64,000 nt of DNA from assembly GCA_039105265.1 (NCBI GenBank), contig JAPFFF010000015.1, positions 2,666,001-2,730,000 of the forward strand, read 5' to 3'. Below the pieces are notes generated by a model that had not been told where the DNA came from, ran no database searches, and worked only from the letters and a program-made list of their open reading frames with translations. The position numbers and the translations under genes were made by a program. This document shows, in pieces, positions 32,701-42,404 of this stretch. This DNA is from Tritrichomonas musculus. Taxonomy: Eukaryota; Parabasalia; Tritrichomonadida; Tritrichomonadidae. The first letter of the stretch is position 1. The number at the start of each line of letters is the position of its first letter.

Positions 32701-35652
32701 CTGGACGTTGTTTCCATAGATTTCTTTAGGAACGTTTGAAAAAGTGAACTCATTCTCGGAAGATGAAGTGTTTGTCACAAAAATCAAAAATTTTGGGGAG
32801 GAAGTTCCCGCGGTCACATCACCAAAATCAATTTCCTGTGGATCTATGAAAAAGTGGGATCGTCTAACGACTCTCCCTTTCAGCTGTATCCGTCTCTCTT
32901 CGTTTATGTTCAGGATGTTCCGTACAACGATCGACGAGAGGAGCTTTCCGTCTATTTTTGGCGCGATTGAAAAGGGAATGACTAATGATGAAAAGGGAGA
33001 AACTATTCCGTAGTTCTTGTTCTGATCAAAAGTGATTGGAATTTTGGTATCAAGCATCAGTTTGAAGAGGAGAGGAATAGATGACTCGTTCGCTAAATAG
33101 AGCGAATACTGGGAATGAGTGTTGACTTGAATGGTTCCAAAATTTAAGTTCTGTGACGATAAAAATGAACTCGATTCACAAGTGTTGTAAACTATTGAAA
33201 ATGAACGTGGAACATTGGTGATCTTGGGATCTAATTCAATTGAAAATTCTAGCTGCTTCCGCTTCCATATGTACGATTTGTCACCTTTTGGTATAAGTAC
33301 AGCACATAGTTCCATCCTGGATGATGGTGGAAGTTCAATCTCACTTCCTTCTACATTTTGAAGACTTCGTTTGGTAATGTTTTCTTCAAATTGATTCAAA
33401 AGGGTCTCGAAATGCTCTACTATTTGCTTGTCGGTGTATTTTATGCCAGCTAAAACATATTGATTTTCATAGAATGACTGATATTTCTTGGTATATTCCG
33501 CTAATTCATAAATTGACCTTAAAGGCGAATCTGGAGTTAATAAAGAGTTTGTTTGATTCGTATCGTTTATGTCTATTGTCTGCTTTTCATTTGCGGCGCT
33601 GGCTGATTGATCTGTATTATTATTTGATATCGATGAGGAAGAGGAAGTACGTTTAAGCTTCATATCGTGCTTTTCGTCGTAGTATAGAAAAAGCTCATCT
33701 GGCGAGGATGATGTAAATTTGATTACTAGAGGCGTTTTCAATTTGTTCTTTAAAATAAAGGTTCGAGCACTGATGAAGTTTTGTGGAACAAAATTAAAGT
33801 CAAGATAGGTGAGATGCCGACTACCACTATGAATTGAATATGACATTGAATGCTGCGACTCAGAAGCAGTTGCTATCACTGCTGCCTCAACTGTTAATCT
33901 CACTTCATTGTTAGAATTATTGATATTTGAAAAGGTGATTGTACCAGAAAATTCAGGATTAACTTTTTTGGGATAAAAAGAAAAAGCGTAATTTATCGTT
34001 GATTTTGGTGAGATATCAATCTGGTTAGGAGTAGTAATAAGGGCTTTAACAGATGATTGAATTTTAACAGTTGTTTTCAAAGGTGATATATTTGAAATTT
34101 GAACAACACCAGTTTGGCTTAATGTACCTGCAACAACATCACCTAGATGAATTACCGAAGGCTCAATCTTAATTTGACTATTACATACAACTGCTCTGCA
34201 TTTGATGTGACGGTAATATGTTTTAGTTCCGTTAAAAACGAGTGTTATCATGAATTTACGACGATCAAAAACATCTGAATTCACGGATAAATTGAATACA
34301 GGCTGATACCCAACAAATATTGGCATAGAAGAATGAGGATGAAGGGTTATTTTTAATTTTGAATCAAATTGCGAAGACAGTAATGTTTTGAATTGCAATT
34401 CTTTTGAAGATCCAATTTTTAATTGCTCTTTTAATACGTAAGACAGAAAAGAATTTTCAGTGTTTGCTACAGAACCAGCTATGGTACTATGTGGATTTGC
34501 AAGAGAAGCTGATGGTGCTGATCCCGAGATATTTGCAGTTGATGAAGCAGAGAGTGCATTTTCAGATTGAGCCACATAACTAAAATCAACAGAGCTGTTC
34601 ATCGTGTTGATGCTGCTGAAACTATTGTTTAATTGAACGTTATCATTTTCTGAAATAATTGGTGAAAAGATGTCAATAATTCCTGCAATTAGTACATCAT
34701 ATGTAGTGTCACTATCATTTGAAATAACAAACGAATCTTCTACATGCTGTCCAGAGTGAATCTCTCCAAAATCTAAAATCGAATTTTTTGACTTGAATTT
34801 AATTGTAGGGAAATTAGGAGGAATTTCAACAGGCGAGACAGATGTCATTAAATGAAGTATTTTAGGAGAATTTGTAGATTCTATACAATCAAATGCTATT
34901 TTGTGATCAAACTGACCAACCTTTTGAGGTGTATGCGTAAGTGACAAAGTCACAGTTTCACATGAATTTATTTTGATATAATTGGGATATTTTGGTGTTA
35001 TTATTTCTATAAATGGGGGTGGATAAATAATAATTGATATTGGGAACTTAGATTTATTTTTGATTGAGAATTTTGCTGTTTGAGATGAATTTACAATACA
35101 ATCATCAAGGAATAGTATTTTTGGACTAACTTTAAAGTGGGGAGCTGTCACAGAAACCGATACTGTAATTTCCTTTTCGTAATTTAATATAGAAATGTAT
35201 GATCCGCCTTCAATAATTGAAGTTTCTGAAACAAATAACTGTTTGGATTCATTATCATTAATTGACTCATCTTTTTCTTTCTTTTGAAATACATGAACTG
35301 GAAGAGGGATTTTGAGCGGAATTGTATACCGATTTATTTTTGATGGAACTATTGTACAAAATACGTTTTTTGATTCATTAGGCATCAAAATAAAATCAGA
35401 AATCGGTTTCGAATAGTTGAATATATTAAACCCTGATTTTCGTTGCTCATTTGTAATTTTATTTGAACCAGTAAACCATAATGAATCGGTTGAGATTGAA
35501 TCAAATTTTAATACAATTAAATTATTTGTGATGTTTGTTATCTTTGAACTGAAAGATAGAGGGTGATCAGAAACAGGGACAATCCCAAAATCAAATAAAG
35601 GCGGATTGAAAAATATAGGTTTTTCATCAGAGGTAAAATTTGTTTTCGTCAT
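29725..35652 (-). CDS. Large ASH/MSP-repeat protein (HYDIN/CFAP-like), probably flagellar
   Basis: The 1,975-aa protein is a chain of immunoglobulin-like ASH (ASPM-SPD2-Hydin)/MSP domains. Their first strand shows the repeated pattern xxxxIxFGxVxxGxxxxxxxxIxNxS: PLFDFGIVPVSDH, SILDFGEIHSGQ, SVIHLGDVVAGT, QNLNFGTIQVNT, QEIDFGDVTAGTSS, TKIDFGQIQLTS and KIIDFGSLNNQE. At about residue 1000-1060 a charged helical segment (RCLQRKKKWEYAEQIQKV) interrupts the array. Low-complexity Ser/Asn stretches occur near 350-390 and 640-680. In other eukaryotes such proteins (HYDIN, CFAP65, CFAP47, DLEC1) build the central pair or axoneme projections of cilia. Trichomonads are flagellated, so a flagellar role is likely; which orthologue it is cannot be told. 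A 680-bp element sits just before its ATG. Confidence 0.85.
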   Translation of the reverse strand: MTKTNFTSDEKPIFFNPPLFDFGIVPVSDHPLSFSSKITNITNNLIVLKFDSISTDSLWFTGSNKITNEQRKSGFNIFNYSKPISDFILMPNESKNVFCTIVPSKINRYTIPLKIPLPVHVFQKKEKDESINDNESKQLFVSETSIIEGGSYISILNYEKEITVSVSVTAPHFKVSPKILFLDDCIVNSSQTAKFSIKNKSKFPISIIIYPPPFIEIITPKYPNYIKINSCETVTLSLTHTPQKVGQFDHKIAFDCIESTNSPKILHLMTSVSPVEIPPNFPTIKFKSKNSILDFGEIHSGQHVEDSFVISNDSDTTYDVLIAGIIDIFSPIISENDNVQLNNSFSSINTMNSSVDFSYVAQSENALSASSTANISGSAPSASLANPHSTIAGSVANTENSFLSYVLKEQLKIGSSKELQFKTLLSSQFDSKLKITLHPHSSMPIFVGYQPVFNLSVNSDVFDRRKFMITLVFNGTKTYYRHIKCRAVVCNSQIKIEPSVIHLGDVVAGTLSQTGVVQISNISPLKTTVKIQSSVKALITTPNQIDISPKSTINYAFSFYPKKVNPEFSGTITFSNINNSNNEVRLTVEAAVIATASESQHSMSYSIHSGSRHLTYLDFNFVPQNFISARTFILKNKLKTPLVIKFTSSSPDELFLYYDEKHDMKLKRTSSSSSISNNNTDQSASAANEKQTIDINDTNQTNSLLTPDSPLRSIYELAEYTKKYQSFYENQYVLAGIKYTDKQIVEHFETLLNQFEENITKRSLQNVEGSEIELPPSSRMELCAVLIPKGDKSYIWKRKQLEFSIELDPKITNVPRSFSIVYNTCESSSFLSSQNLNFGTIQVNTHSQYSLYLANESSIPLLFKLMLDTKIPITFDQNKNYGIVSPFSSLVIPFSIAPKIDGKLLSSIVVRNILNINEERRIQLKGRVVRRSHFFIDPQEIDFGDVTAGTSSPKFLIFVTNTSSSENEFTFSNVPKEIYGNNVQPIISYQFKDIKTRLLTEKVKLQIEKLGCKLRCLQRKKKWEYAEQIQKVIDELSNTEIESTSLQIKQLGEKFMDSLIYKAEPLQLHCIEVQMIPIIISKKPLKEPENIEGVIMIYESGRVDSQKTVKYKARVVPQKKIQMSDVDIDAGLLIEPSSITVDHVYIQETKRIELTIKNIEKNEENFWILSNSSDNAIITSQTNEGKLQPNESIKIPIDIYCSDSGIITKTITVASQNCWKEIPITINASYRPILQLSTTKIDFGQIQLTSLQSIVKRTSMTITNISDIVLFVVVSHNVSFLSIYENDPEEPQFKPLRLDINSSITINILFKPQLEIEMYRKYKTLVVDSFIDVKAYDIKEEAENSLNDSHSVITAPYFKVSVPVLGRIGRIGLRPSQKIIDFGSLNNQESVEGKMSIKNRSSKLNVDVVTSPTQGIIVEPSNFSLKGHQELELTVKFRPSSWGVNEGFIYFSTSMQQQLQNGYQKKVIITSFVDPKIIEVDTDNEHKNITKIALGKIYLQADGTPVPKSVSMYIRNVSRHPTTILIPKIEKKYMIRAKEETSIGFQFPFKTMNLLDMNEINDAKNSEKNDRSNKKDPSKIFSSSSVITAAKTALQIAETLVESYSDEVVEEEEENLEHNISLKDNTKLSTSKTNINTNSNSNLQSVLLKPEQSIFSYNLLFISAATKKLVKIIKIEGEFVVSVGSLAMDTISLGRFGSFNNWTVESTSSNSIIIHNHSNIDLYMNSTILTHSNDFNSIPTSQSSTTCCLKIPNQIGPIPPNSDYQVKVEPIIEMMKNVHIEGPQSNLILFTNTNNHDNKLKLTVNYDVRDFFIQVDRAKRGSNKNEFIVSLHKFTEIVVNQKDVNEKELNDIINVNNKESSNESIATEDENDNEIVTTYVASCWFSITNLLDREVTIEVNPEIEKSVSKYVKVDLFQRKTNLMLSSFEILPNEPFEISVKATKLKRKWNSENGIVFAKLNFKAENSSFIVSVVYQ

Positions 35653-35663
35653 TTAGGTGGTAC

Positions 35664-36343
35664 ATAGGGGTTACAACGATAGGAAAAAAAAGTTATTTTT
35701 TTACTCTAACCAATTTTAATAATAAATACAAATATTTTTTATAAATATTATTTATGTTATTTCTAAAAATTTTTTTTTAAGAAATATCTATAGGCAGTCG
35801 AAATATCACTTTTTTAATTTCACAAGGTTTGTTTGATTTCTATCATAAATTAAAATATTAATATTTATGGTTTTCTGTTTTTTTTTATACTATACTTTAA
35901 ATATCATTTACTTAAAAAAAATAGTTTTTTGCAAATATCAATCATGAATAGCTTGAAATTCAAAATATACCAAGTTATATCAATTATTTGAGAAATTTTA
36001 ATCTATTATCGATGCATAAAAGATGTTGTATCTGGTTGAATTTGATGTAATTTATAACAATTTGGGTATTAAATATAATCTAAAGTTCGGAATTGATCTT
36101 TTTGGATCTTTATATAAAAAGATAAACGTACCATTTTTTTTTAATTTTTTCAAAAAAATTAAACAAACCTTCTCAATTTCAAAAGGTGATATCTCCACTG
36201 CTAACAGATATTTTAAAAAATTGAGCAATAATTTATATTTGTGAATATATATAGATGATATTTGTTACCTTTATTAATAAATTCATCAGATATTTAATTT
36301 TTCTTTCAATTTTTTGACAAATTCTTATCGTTGTAGCCCCTAT
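35664..36343. mobile_element. 680-bp inverted-repeat element with 8-bp target duplication (hAT-like)
   Basis: GGTGGTAC occurs at 35656-35663 and again at 36344-36351. The bracketed DNA begins ATAGGGGTTACAACGATA and, read from the other end on the opposite strand, ATAGGGGCTACAACGATA. A second, inner inverted pair of about 55 bases (from 35783 and, inverted, around 36165-36215; shared parts include AGGTTTGTTT and TATCAC) shows that the arms extend imperfectly for well over 150 bases. An 8-bp duplication fits the hAT class. It contains no recognisable transposase; a 73-codon open frame (36023-36244) is not convincing. Confidence 0.8.
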
Positions 36344-37029
36344 GGTGGTACAATTTTTATTAGATTTCTGGTTATATCTGGCTGCCCTATGAAAATTCAA
36401 TTAATTAAATTGTGAAATAATCCATATTGAATAATTTATATAAACTACAGAAAAATCATCTAAATTCAAATAATTCAATGAACGAAGAAAATTTTTTAAT
36501 ATTATAAAATATAAAAAACAAGATTAATCTCAATTATTTCATTTAATCTATCAATCAAAGCAACTTTTTTTTTTTTCAAGATAACGATTTTTTGGGATTT
36601 TAAAAGTATTATATCTCATAGAAAATTGAATTTTTATAATAAATTATACTTTTGTTTGATTTCAACAAACTTTATTTACACTTTATTTAAAATAGTATTT
36701 TTGTATTTCACGATTTATTTAGATTTTAAGAAAAAAGAAAAAAAAATTCAATCACAGAATATTACACAAAATCATTCGTTTTTTCGAACTTGCTATTAAA
36801 CAGAAATATTTTTAATATAATATAAATAATTATTTAATAAATAATAATATTAGATTAATTAAACAATAAAAACTAATAAATATTAATAAAAACTCAAGAA
36901 AGATCAGTTTTTTATGTGCCAAATTTGAAAATAAAAAATTGAGATAAAACATTTTAATATTTTATTGAAAGATTTTTATTAATTTTTTATGAACTTATTT
37001 GGCCATTAAAGATATATTGTCTTTTCAAA
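36344..37029. other. AT-rich spacer upstream of the ankyrin gene at 37030
   Basis: It contains the right copy of the 8-bp duplication, presumably the displaced original promoter of the ASH gene, and the promoter of the plus-strand gene at 37030. No gene was seen. Confidence 0.45.
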
Positions 37030-40000
37030 ATGTCGGGTGGTAAAAATGAAGCTCTTTTCTTCTTTGATGAATCTGTCAAAGGCTCACCAAAACTTAGAAT
37101 TGCTCACTATGAAGAATTTCAAAACTTATTAGGAAGTGCAATTCTCCAACAAAATAGAGAATTTAACTGCCTTTTTTTCAAGGACCCAGCGTTTACTTTA
37201 CCAATTCCAGGAAACATGATACCATTTAACACTTTTCCCAAATTAAATTTTGATGTTAAAACAGATGGTATGAATCTTGCATCAGTAAGTAACGAAACTC
37301 AAATTCCTCATCTTTTTTTTTCTATTTCAAGTTTGAACAGAGAAAATGAAGTAACAATTAAATTTCGTCATAAGAGTGGGCTAATTCCAACCATTGAACA
37401 ACATTTTCCAGTTAAAATTGATAGCAACACAAAGCTTCAAAATTTATTACAACCAATATTTGATCAAAAAACATGGCGTCCATCTATCGAATATATCGCA
37501 AAACAATTAGAAATTGATACAAATAGAATTGTTTTATATCACTCAATAAATAATGATAATCAAGTTCTATTTCCGTTTCAAAAAATTGAACCATTTGAGG
37601 CTAAGATGATTGATGCGCAATCAGGACAATATATTTTTAATGGCAAGTTTTCATTTGAAATTTTGCCAAACATTTACGATAATATCGAAAGTCATGAAAT
37701 GCAAATGAAGGATAAATTTATAGATACAGAAGAAGAAAGAAACTCTTTCTTTCATTCACTTCCCCCACCTTTGATGGCTCAATTAGTCAACTTTCAGAAA
37801 AAAGTTTTTAATTTAGTTCATAAAAATACGATGCGCGACTTATTTGCAATTCTTATCCAACTTATTTCAGCGGAATTCAATTTTGACGCCTTTGATAAAA
37901 TCATCTTAATCGGCCTTAAACATATTTTATCAGCCACTTTCGTTGATATATTTATTCCATATTTAGCTTCCGTAACAAAAAAATTTTCATTTTATCAATT
38001 AAAGACATGGAAAGAATTCTCAACATGGTGCACTAACAACAAATCAACATTTTTAAATTATTCACCAAAGGATGACGAACTTGAAGCCATATGTATGATT
38101 TACTTTGCGGCTACTCAACCAAACTTCCCTGAAAAAATTGTTAATCTTACCCATAAATTTTTAAATCATTATATGGTTAAAGCATCAGATCTTAAACTTC
38201 CTCCAATTCAAGTTAATTGCTTTTTAGGCGATCCAGTATATTCTACAGCTGTCAAAGTCAACAACAAAAATGATTTCGTTTTACTTTTAACCCGCGGTTT
38301 TGTTTATCTTGTTAATGCAACCACAGATTCAAAAAAATATAGAGAAAAAGATATCTTACCAGAAAGACTTAATCTTACGCTTCAATCATCAGAATCTTTT
38401 TCAATTCCTCTTATTAAATGTGAGATTTTCCCAATTCCATCTGAACAACCAAATGCTGCTTTTCTCGCAAGTGAAGACACTAAAATTGTTATTAATTTTC
38501 CAAATCCAGAATCACAACTTACTTTTACAACTCTTCTTTATGTTGCTAAATCAGAAATAAAGAAGACCACAGTTTATCCACTTCAAGTTCCTAAGACTTC
38601 TGTTCGTTTCATCTTCATGAACAACAAGATTCATGCAAAAGTAAATGCTTCTGAAATTTGTTGGGATGTTTATTTTACACATGAAGATGTTTCTCAAGCT
38701 CTCAAAAGAGCTGGGTCAAGTCAATCTTTCAAAATTATACCATCTATTGAAACTACAGTATCAAGACTCAATTCTACTGAACTGAATATTAAATGTCTTG
38801 GCAAATCAGTTAGTATAAATAGTTTACTAGAAATTGTTCTCGGATCATCAATTGACCACAATTTATGCCGATCATTCATCAATTCTTGGTCTTACTCGGT
38901 CTTATATGATATGATATTCTGTTTTTCAAGCAAGTCATCATTTGAAGGTCTTAGAGTTCTCAAAATCAGTGACTTTTCTCATGCAATTTCCCTTAATTCC
39001 AAAGAATTATTACAGATTCAATGTGAATATTTCACATCATTCTTATCTGACTTCAAAGTTAACAGTACTCCACTTATTTATTATGCTTCACTTGTTTGTT
39101 CAAATAGTGCAATTATTCGTTGTTTAATAGAAACAAACAAAATGCCAAAAGATGATGGCTCAAGATTCCAGCGAACAGCATTTTTCTACGCTTTGAGAAA
39201 TCCAAATATATCTATTCTTCAAGCGCTTCTTGATTATAGTGATTCATTTTCTATAGAAAATGCTTATATTGATAAAGATAATATTACTCCCTTAATATAT
39301 TGCATTCAAAATAATGATGAATCAAGAGCAATTCTTCTACTCCGAAATGGTGCCTTAGTACATAACTCATTAGATACCAATTCAGCTTCTGCACTTGAAT
39401 ATGTCATTTCAACCAAAAATGAAAGAATGTTAAACTTAATCATGCCTTATTGTGGCCCACAAGTAAACGCACCCAATATAAAAGGCCAATTTGTAACACA
39501 TTTATGTATTAATGCCGGCTTTTTCCAAGGTTTAAGAATTATTGAAGCCCTTGATAACTACTATAATCCAAATATGTATTCAGATATCTGTTCCCATCCT
39601 CTTCATGCATTTATAGAAATTAATAGAAATCATACTGCAAATGATATGATGAGTCTTCTTCGATTAACAAAAATTAATGTAAACGCATTTAATAAAAAGC
39701 ACGAAACACCTTTAATGTCAGCACTAATAAGAAACCAAAATGAATTTGTTAGATTAATAGCAAAAGATCCTCGATGCAATCTTGATCTTTATAATGAAGA
39801 AGGAATGAGTGCATTGTCACTGGCAGTTAAAAATAGAAATATAGAAGCCATAAAAATTCTTATTGATGCAGGCGCTCTCGTGGATCAGCCAAATCAAGAC
39901 GGAAAGACTCCTTTGCTTTTCGCTTTAAGCATAGATAATCCAAATAAGGATATTTGTAGAATATTGATTGCTAATTCTCGCGTTTATCAATGGTATTCAA

Positions 40001-40122
40001 ATGGAAAATTACCAATCGATATAGCACCTAATGATTTAAGAGCAGACATTGAACGAAGAAAACCTCCTCAGTTCAATGCGATATCTTTCAGATATAATCA
40101 ACAGGCAAAACAAAATAAATAG
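37030..40122 (+). CDS. Large protein with C-terminal ankyrin repeats
   Basis: The 1,030-aa protein has an N-terminal half of about 650 residues that I do not recognise, with a helical segment (about 250-390) and a beta-rich part. Ankyrin repeats occupy about residues 670-1000: NSTPLIYYASLVCSNSAIIRCL, TPLIYCIQNNDESRAILLL, TPLMSALIRNQNEFVRLI, SALSLAVKNRNIEAIKILIDAGA and TPLLFALSIDNP. The tail is basic. No signal peptide, membrane segment or catalytic motif is visible. Its layout (unknown helical domain plus C-terminal ankyrins) resembles some VPS9-ankyrin or GAP-ankyrin proteins, but I find no signature motif of those domains and claim none. Confidence 0.8.
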   Translation: MSGGKNEALFFFDESVKGSPKLRIAHYEEFQNLLGSAILQQNREFNCLFFKDPAFTLPIPGNMIPFNTFPKLNFDVKTDGMNLASVSNETQIPHLFFSISSLNRENEVTIKFRHKSGLIPTIEQHFPVKIDSNTKLQNLLQPIFDQKTWRPSIEYIAKQLEIDTNRIVLYHSINNDNQVLFPFQKIEPFEAKMIDAQSGQYIFNGKFSFEILPNIYDNIESHEMQMKDKFIDTEEERNSFFHSLPPPLMAQLVNFQKKVFNLVHKNTMRDLFAILIQLISAEFNFDAFDKIILIGLKHILSATFVDIFIPYLASVTKKFSFYQLKTWKEFSTWCTNNKSTFLNYSPKDDELEAICMIYFAATQPNFPEKIVNLTHKFLNHYMVKASDLKLPPIQVNCFLGDPVYSTAVKVNNKNDFVLLLTRGFVYLVNATTDSKKYREKDILPERLNLTLQSSESFSIPLIKCEIFPIPSEQPNAAFLASEDTKIVINFPNPESQLTFTTLLYVAKSEIKKTTVYPLQVPKTSVRFIFMNNKIHAKVNASEICWDVYFTHEDVSQALKRAGSSQSFKIIPSIETTVSRLNSTELNIKCLGKSVSINSLLEIVLGSSIDHNLCRSFINSWSYSVLYDMIFCFSSKSSFEGLRVLKISDFSHAISLNSKELLQIQCEYFTSFLSDFKVNSTPLIYYASLVCSNSAIIRCLIETNKMPKDDGSRFQRTAFFYALRNPNISILQALLDYSDSFSIENAYIDKDNITPLIYCIQNNDESRAILLLRNGALVHNSLDTNSASALEYVISTKNERMLNLIMPYCGPQVNAPNIKGQFVTHLCINAGFFQGLRIIEALDNYYNPNMYSDICSHPLHAFIEINRNHTANDMMSLLRLTKINVNAFNKKHETPLMSALIRNQNEFVRLIAKDPRCNLDLYNEEGMSALSLAVKNRNIEAIKILIDAGALVDQPNQDGKTPLLFALSIDNPNKDICRILIANSRVYQWYSNGKLPIDIAPNDLRADIERRKPPQFNAISFRYNQQAKQNK

Positions 40123-40311
40123 AAAATATATGAATTTGTACCAGTTTTTTTGAATTTTATTATTAAATTATTATTATTTTAGTTAACTTTATCCTTTTCT
40201 TATTTTTATAGCATATTCATTTTTCTTTAATGCACTTAAAATCTCATAAAATAATGTAAGACAATTAATAATATTTATATATTTATTAAGAAAAATTCAG
40301 TCAATTTATTT

Positions 40312-41064
40312 TTATTCTGGCGCATGAATTCTTGTAAAAACAGCTGCATATTTATTACCACCATTTCGTGTAACTTTCTTTGATTCTTCTGTTGCGTTCA
40401 TGGCAATATCAAGAGATTTGTCTGAGCTAGGATCATCAATTTTCTGAAATAGAGGATGTGATTCAATTATAGGAGCAGCATAATCAAAATAATCTTTAAC
40501 ATCTGTTACTAAATAAAGCTTTGCATCATCTTTCATTATAAATGCATATTCATCCATTAATTGTGATGAAATAATCCTCCACTTTAATTTACGCTTTTTA
40601 AATTGAGGATCTGGAAATAAAATGAAAATTTTGTCAATTGAATGAGGCTTTATATATCTCATGAGAGTTCGCATTGTATTTCCCCATTGCACCGCAACAT
40701 TTTCGGCTTTGTCAAATCTTCTAAGTGCTTCAATTTTCTTTTCAACATACTGAGTAACTGAATTTCGAATTTCAAAAGCGAGAACAAGCGATTCTGGGAA
40801 TAATTTGGATATTTCAAAGCTAAGCCCTCCGTATCCACATCCTATATCAAGAATTGTTGGATTTGGCTCTTTAATTTTGTTACCTTCTTGATTTAAAATT
40901 GGATAAAATTCAGACCAGTCTATTTCATCTGGGCTTAATGGATAAGGAAGTCCACGATCACTGAGTGGATTGCAATGCGCTCTTTGCCTATAATCGCCTT
41001 TTCTAGGCATTCCTGGGATTTTTGAATTTTCATCATCAGACATTTGCAAAATTTTATTTGACAT
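40312..41064 (-). CDS. METTL1: tRNA (guanine-N7)-methyltransferase, METTL1/Trm8 type
   Basis: The 250-aa protein matches the family along its length. RQRAHCNPLSDRGLPYPLSPDEIDWSEFYP is the eukaryotic N-terminal signature. ILDIGCGYGGLSFEIS is the S-adenosylmethionine loop and LAFEIR is motif II. IFILFPDPQFKKRKLKWRIIS corresponds to the FPDPWxKxxHxKRRI signature, with His changed to Leu. It forms m7G46 in the variable loop of tRNA together with WDR4/Trm82. The start at 41064 (MSNKILQMSDDE) is the first ATG; a second ATG at 41043 is equally possible. Confidence 0.95.
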   Translation of the reverse strand: MSNKILQMSDDENSKIPGMPRKGDYRQRAHCNPLSDRGLPYPLSPDEIDWSEFYPILNQEGNKIKEPNPTILDIGCGYGGLSFEISKLFPESLVLAFEIRNSVTQYVEKKIEALRRFDKAENVAVQWGNTMRTLMRYIKPHSIDKIFILFPDPQFKKRKLKWRIISSQLMDEYAFIMKDDAKLYLVTDVKDYFDYAAPIIESHPLFQKIDDPSSDKSLDIAMNATEESKKVTRNGGNKYAAVFTRIHAPE

Positions 41065-42404
41065 TCAATTTTTGATTCAAAAATTCAGAATTTTTCATAT
41101 GAACAGAAATCTAGAGTCGGAACATCAAACAACCTTAGAAACACTCTTTCTTGCAGATTTTGCTTTTCTTCATTTAACTTCATATGCAAATAAGCGCGCT
41201 ATAATTTCGATGAAGTCTTTAGAACTTTTTTCAACATTCATTTTAAAATAAAAAATAGGAAAAAAAAAAACATATTGCAAAAAAAATAATCTTTGTAAAG
41301 GATTTATTAAAGCAGCTAATGATTTGAAAAAAAAAAATGCCCTTATTTTGATCAATACTTTTAAACTAATAAGTTGATCAAAAGAAAGTTTTACTAGTTG
41401 AAGCCCATACCTTTTGTAAATGATAAGAAAGATAGCAAAAAAGCAATCATCGAAAATTAAAACTGAATGTTAGAATTTTTGTTAAATAGAGCTCAGATTA
41501 AATCAAATCAGCACGAATCAGAGTGAGCTGAGTTTTAATTTCATCAGAGCAATTAACATACTTTGACCATCTTTTTTGAGAAAGATAGATATTTGAAACT
41601 CTTTTAATATGAGAGTAACAAATTAAAATATGGCCAGACTTAATAAACTTTTTTGGTTAAATTTTTGACCTCTTCTGATATTCAATTCAAATATTCAATT
41701 ATGGACAACAAAAAATCCCTATAATAATTTTTCCCACAATGATTTGAACCAAAAATTATTACAATTTTGAAAATCAACAAATCATACTATCTACTTAGTT
41801 TCTGGCGTCTAAGAATTTTTATGATCTTTTATGCTTTATTTTACATCAATTATAAAAAACATTTAACTGGAAAAAAATGATTTCTTTTATGACAAGCATC
41901 TTAAAATTAAAGATCCAATCATTGAAAATCAAAAATATTTGCATTTCTAAACATTATCAAAAAAAAGAATAAAGTTTGAGAGAAAAAATTTATTGAAAAA
42001 TTCAGTAACAAATGCCATAAGCATTAATAAAGGCATTAAAAGCCATCAAGAAAAGAAATTTTAAATATCCGATTTTTGGCAATTTGAGATCAGGCAGTTT
42101 TATTTAATATTTAATAATAATAAAAAAATCGTTTGCGAATGATAGATACAAAACCAATATTGTAAATTAAAAGCGATTTGCGAAATATATCCAATTATTT
42201 GAAAACGAATGATCAAAACATATTTGAATTACGATTGAACTAAAAATATATTATCGATAGGTCAGAAGTTTTTAGAATTTCTAGAAGATTTTATATTATG
42301 CTTATGATTTTGGCCACCAAAATTTTTGAATGATGACCGTTTAAAGATTGACCATTAAAAATTATCCTATCGGACAAAAACGGTTTTGGTCGACCTTTAC
42401 CTTA
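41065..42404. other. Divergent 1.3-kb intergenic region
   Basis: It lies between the methyltransferase and eS6 genes, transcribed away from each other. Short open frames (for example 41355-41170 on the minus strand) have no recognisable content. Immediately upstream of eS6, at about 42312-42335, is GGCCACCAAAATTTTTGAAT, which resembles a stretch before the eL22 gene in inverted orientation. Confidence 0.45.

Noticed and set aside
36023-36244. 73-codon plus-strand frame inside the 680-bp element
   Set aside because: Low complexity, no domain, and partly made of the inner inverted repeat.
41170-41355. 61-codon minus-strand frame
   Set aside because: Phe/Lys-rich translation of A/T runs, with no recognisable content.
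42348-42404. Upstream extension of eS6
   Set aside because: It opens with TTG; the ATG at 42405 matches the conserved eS6 N-terminus.
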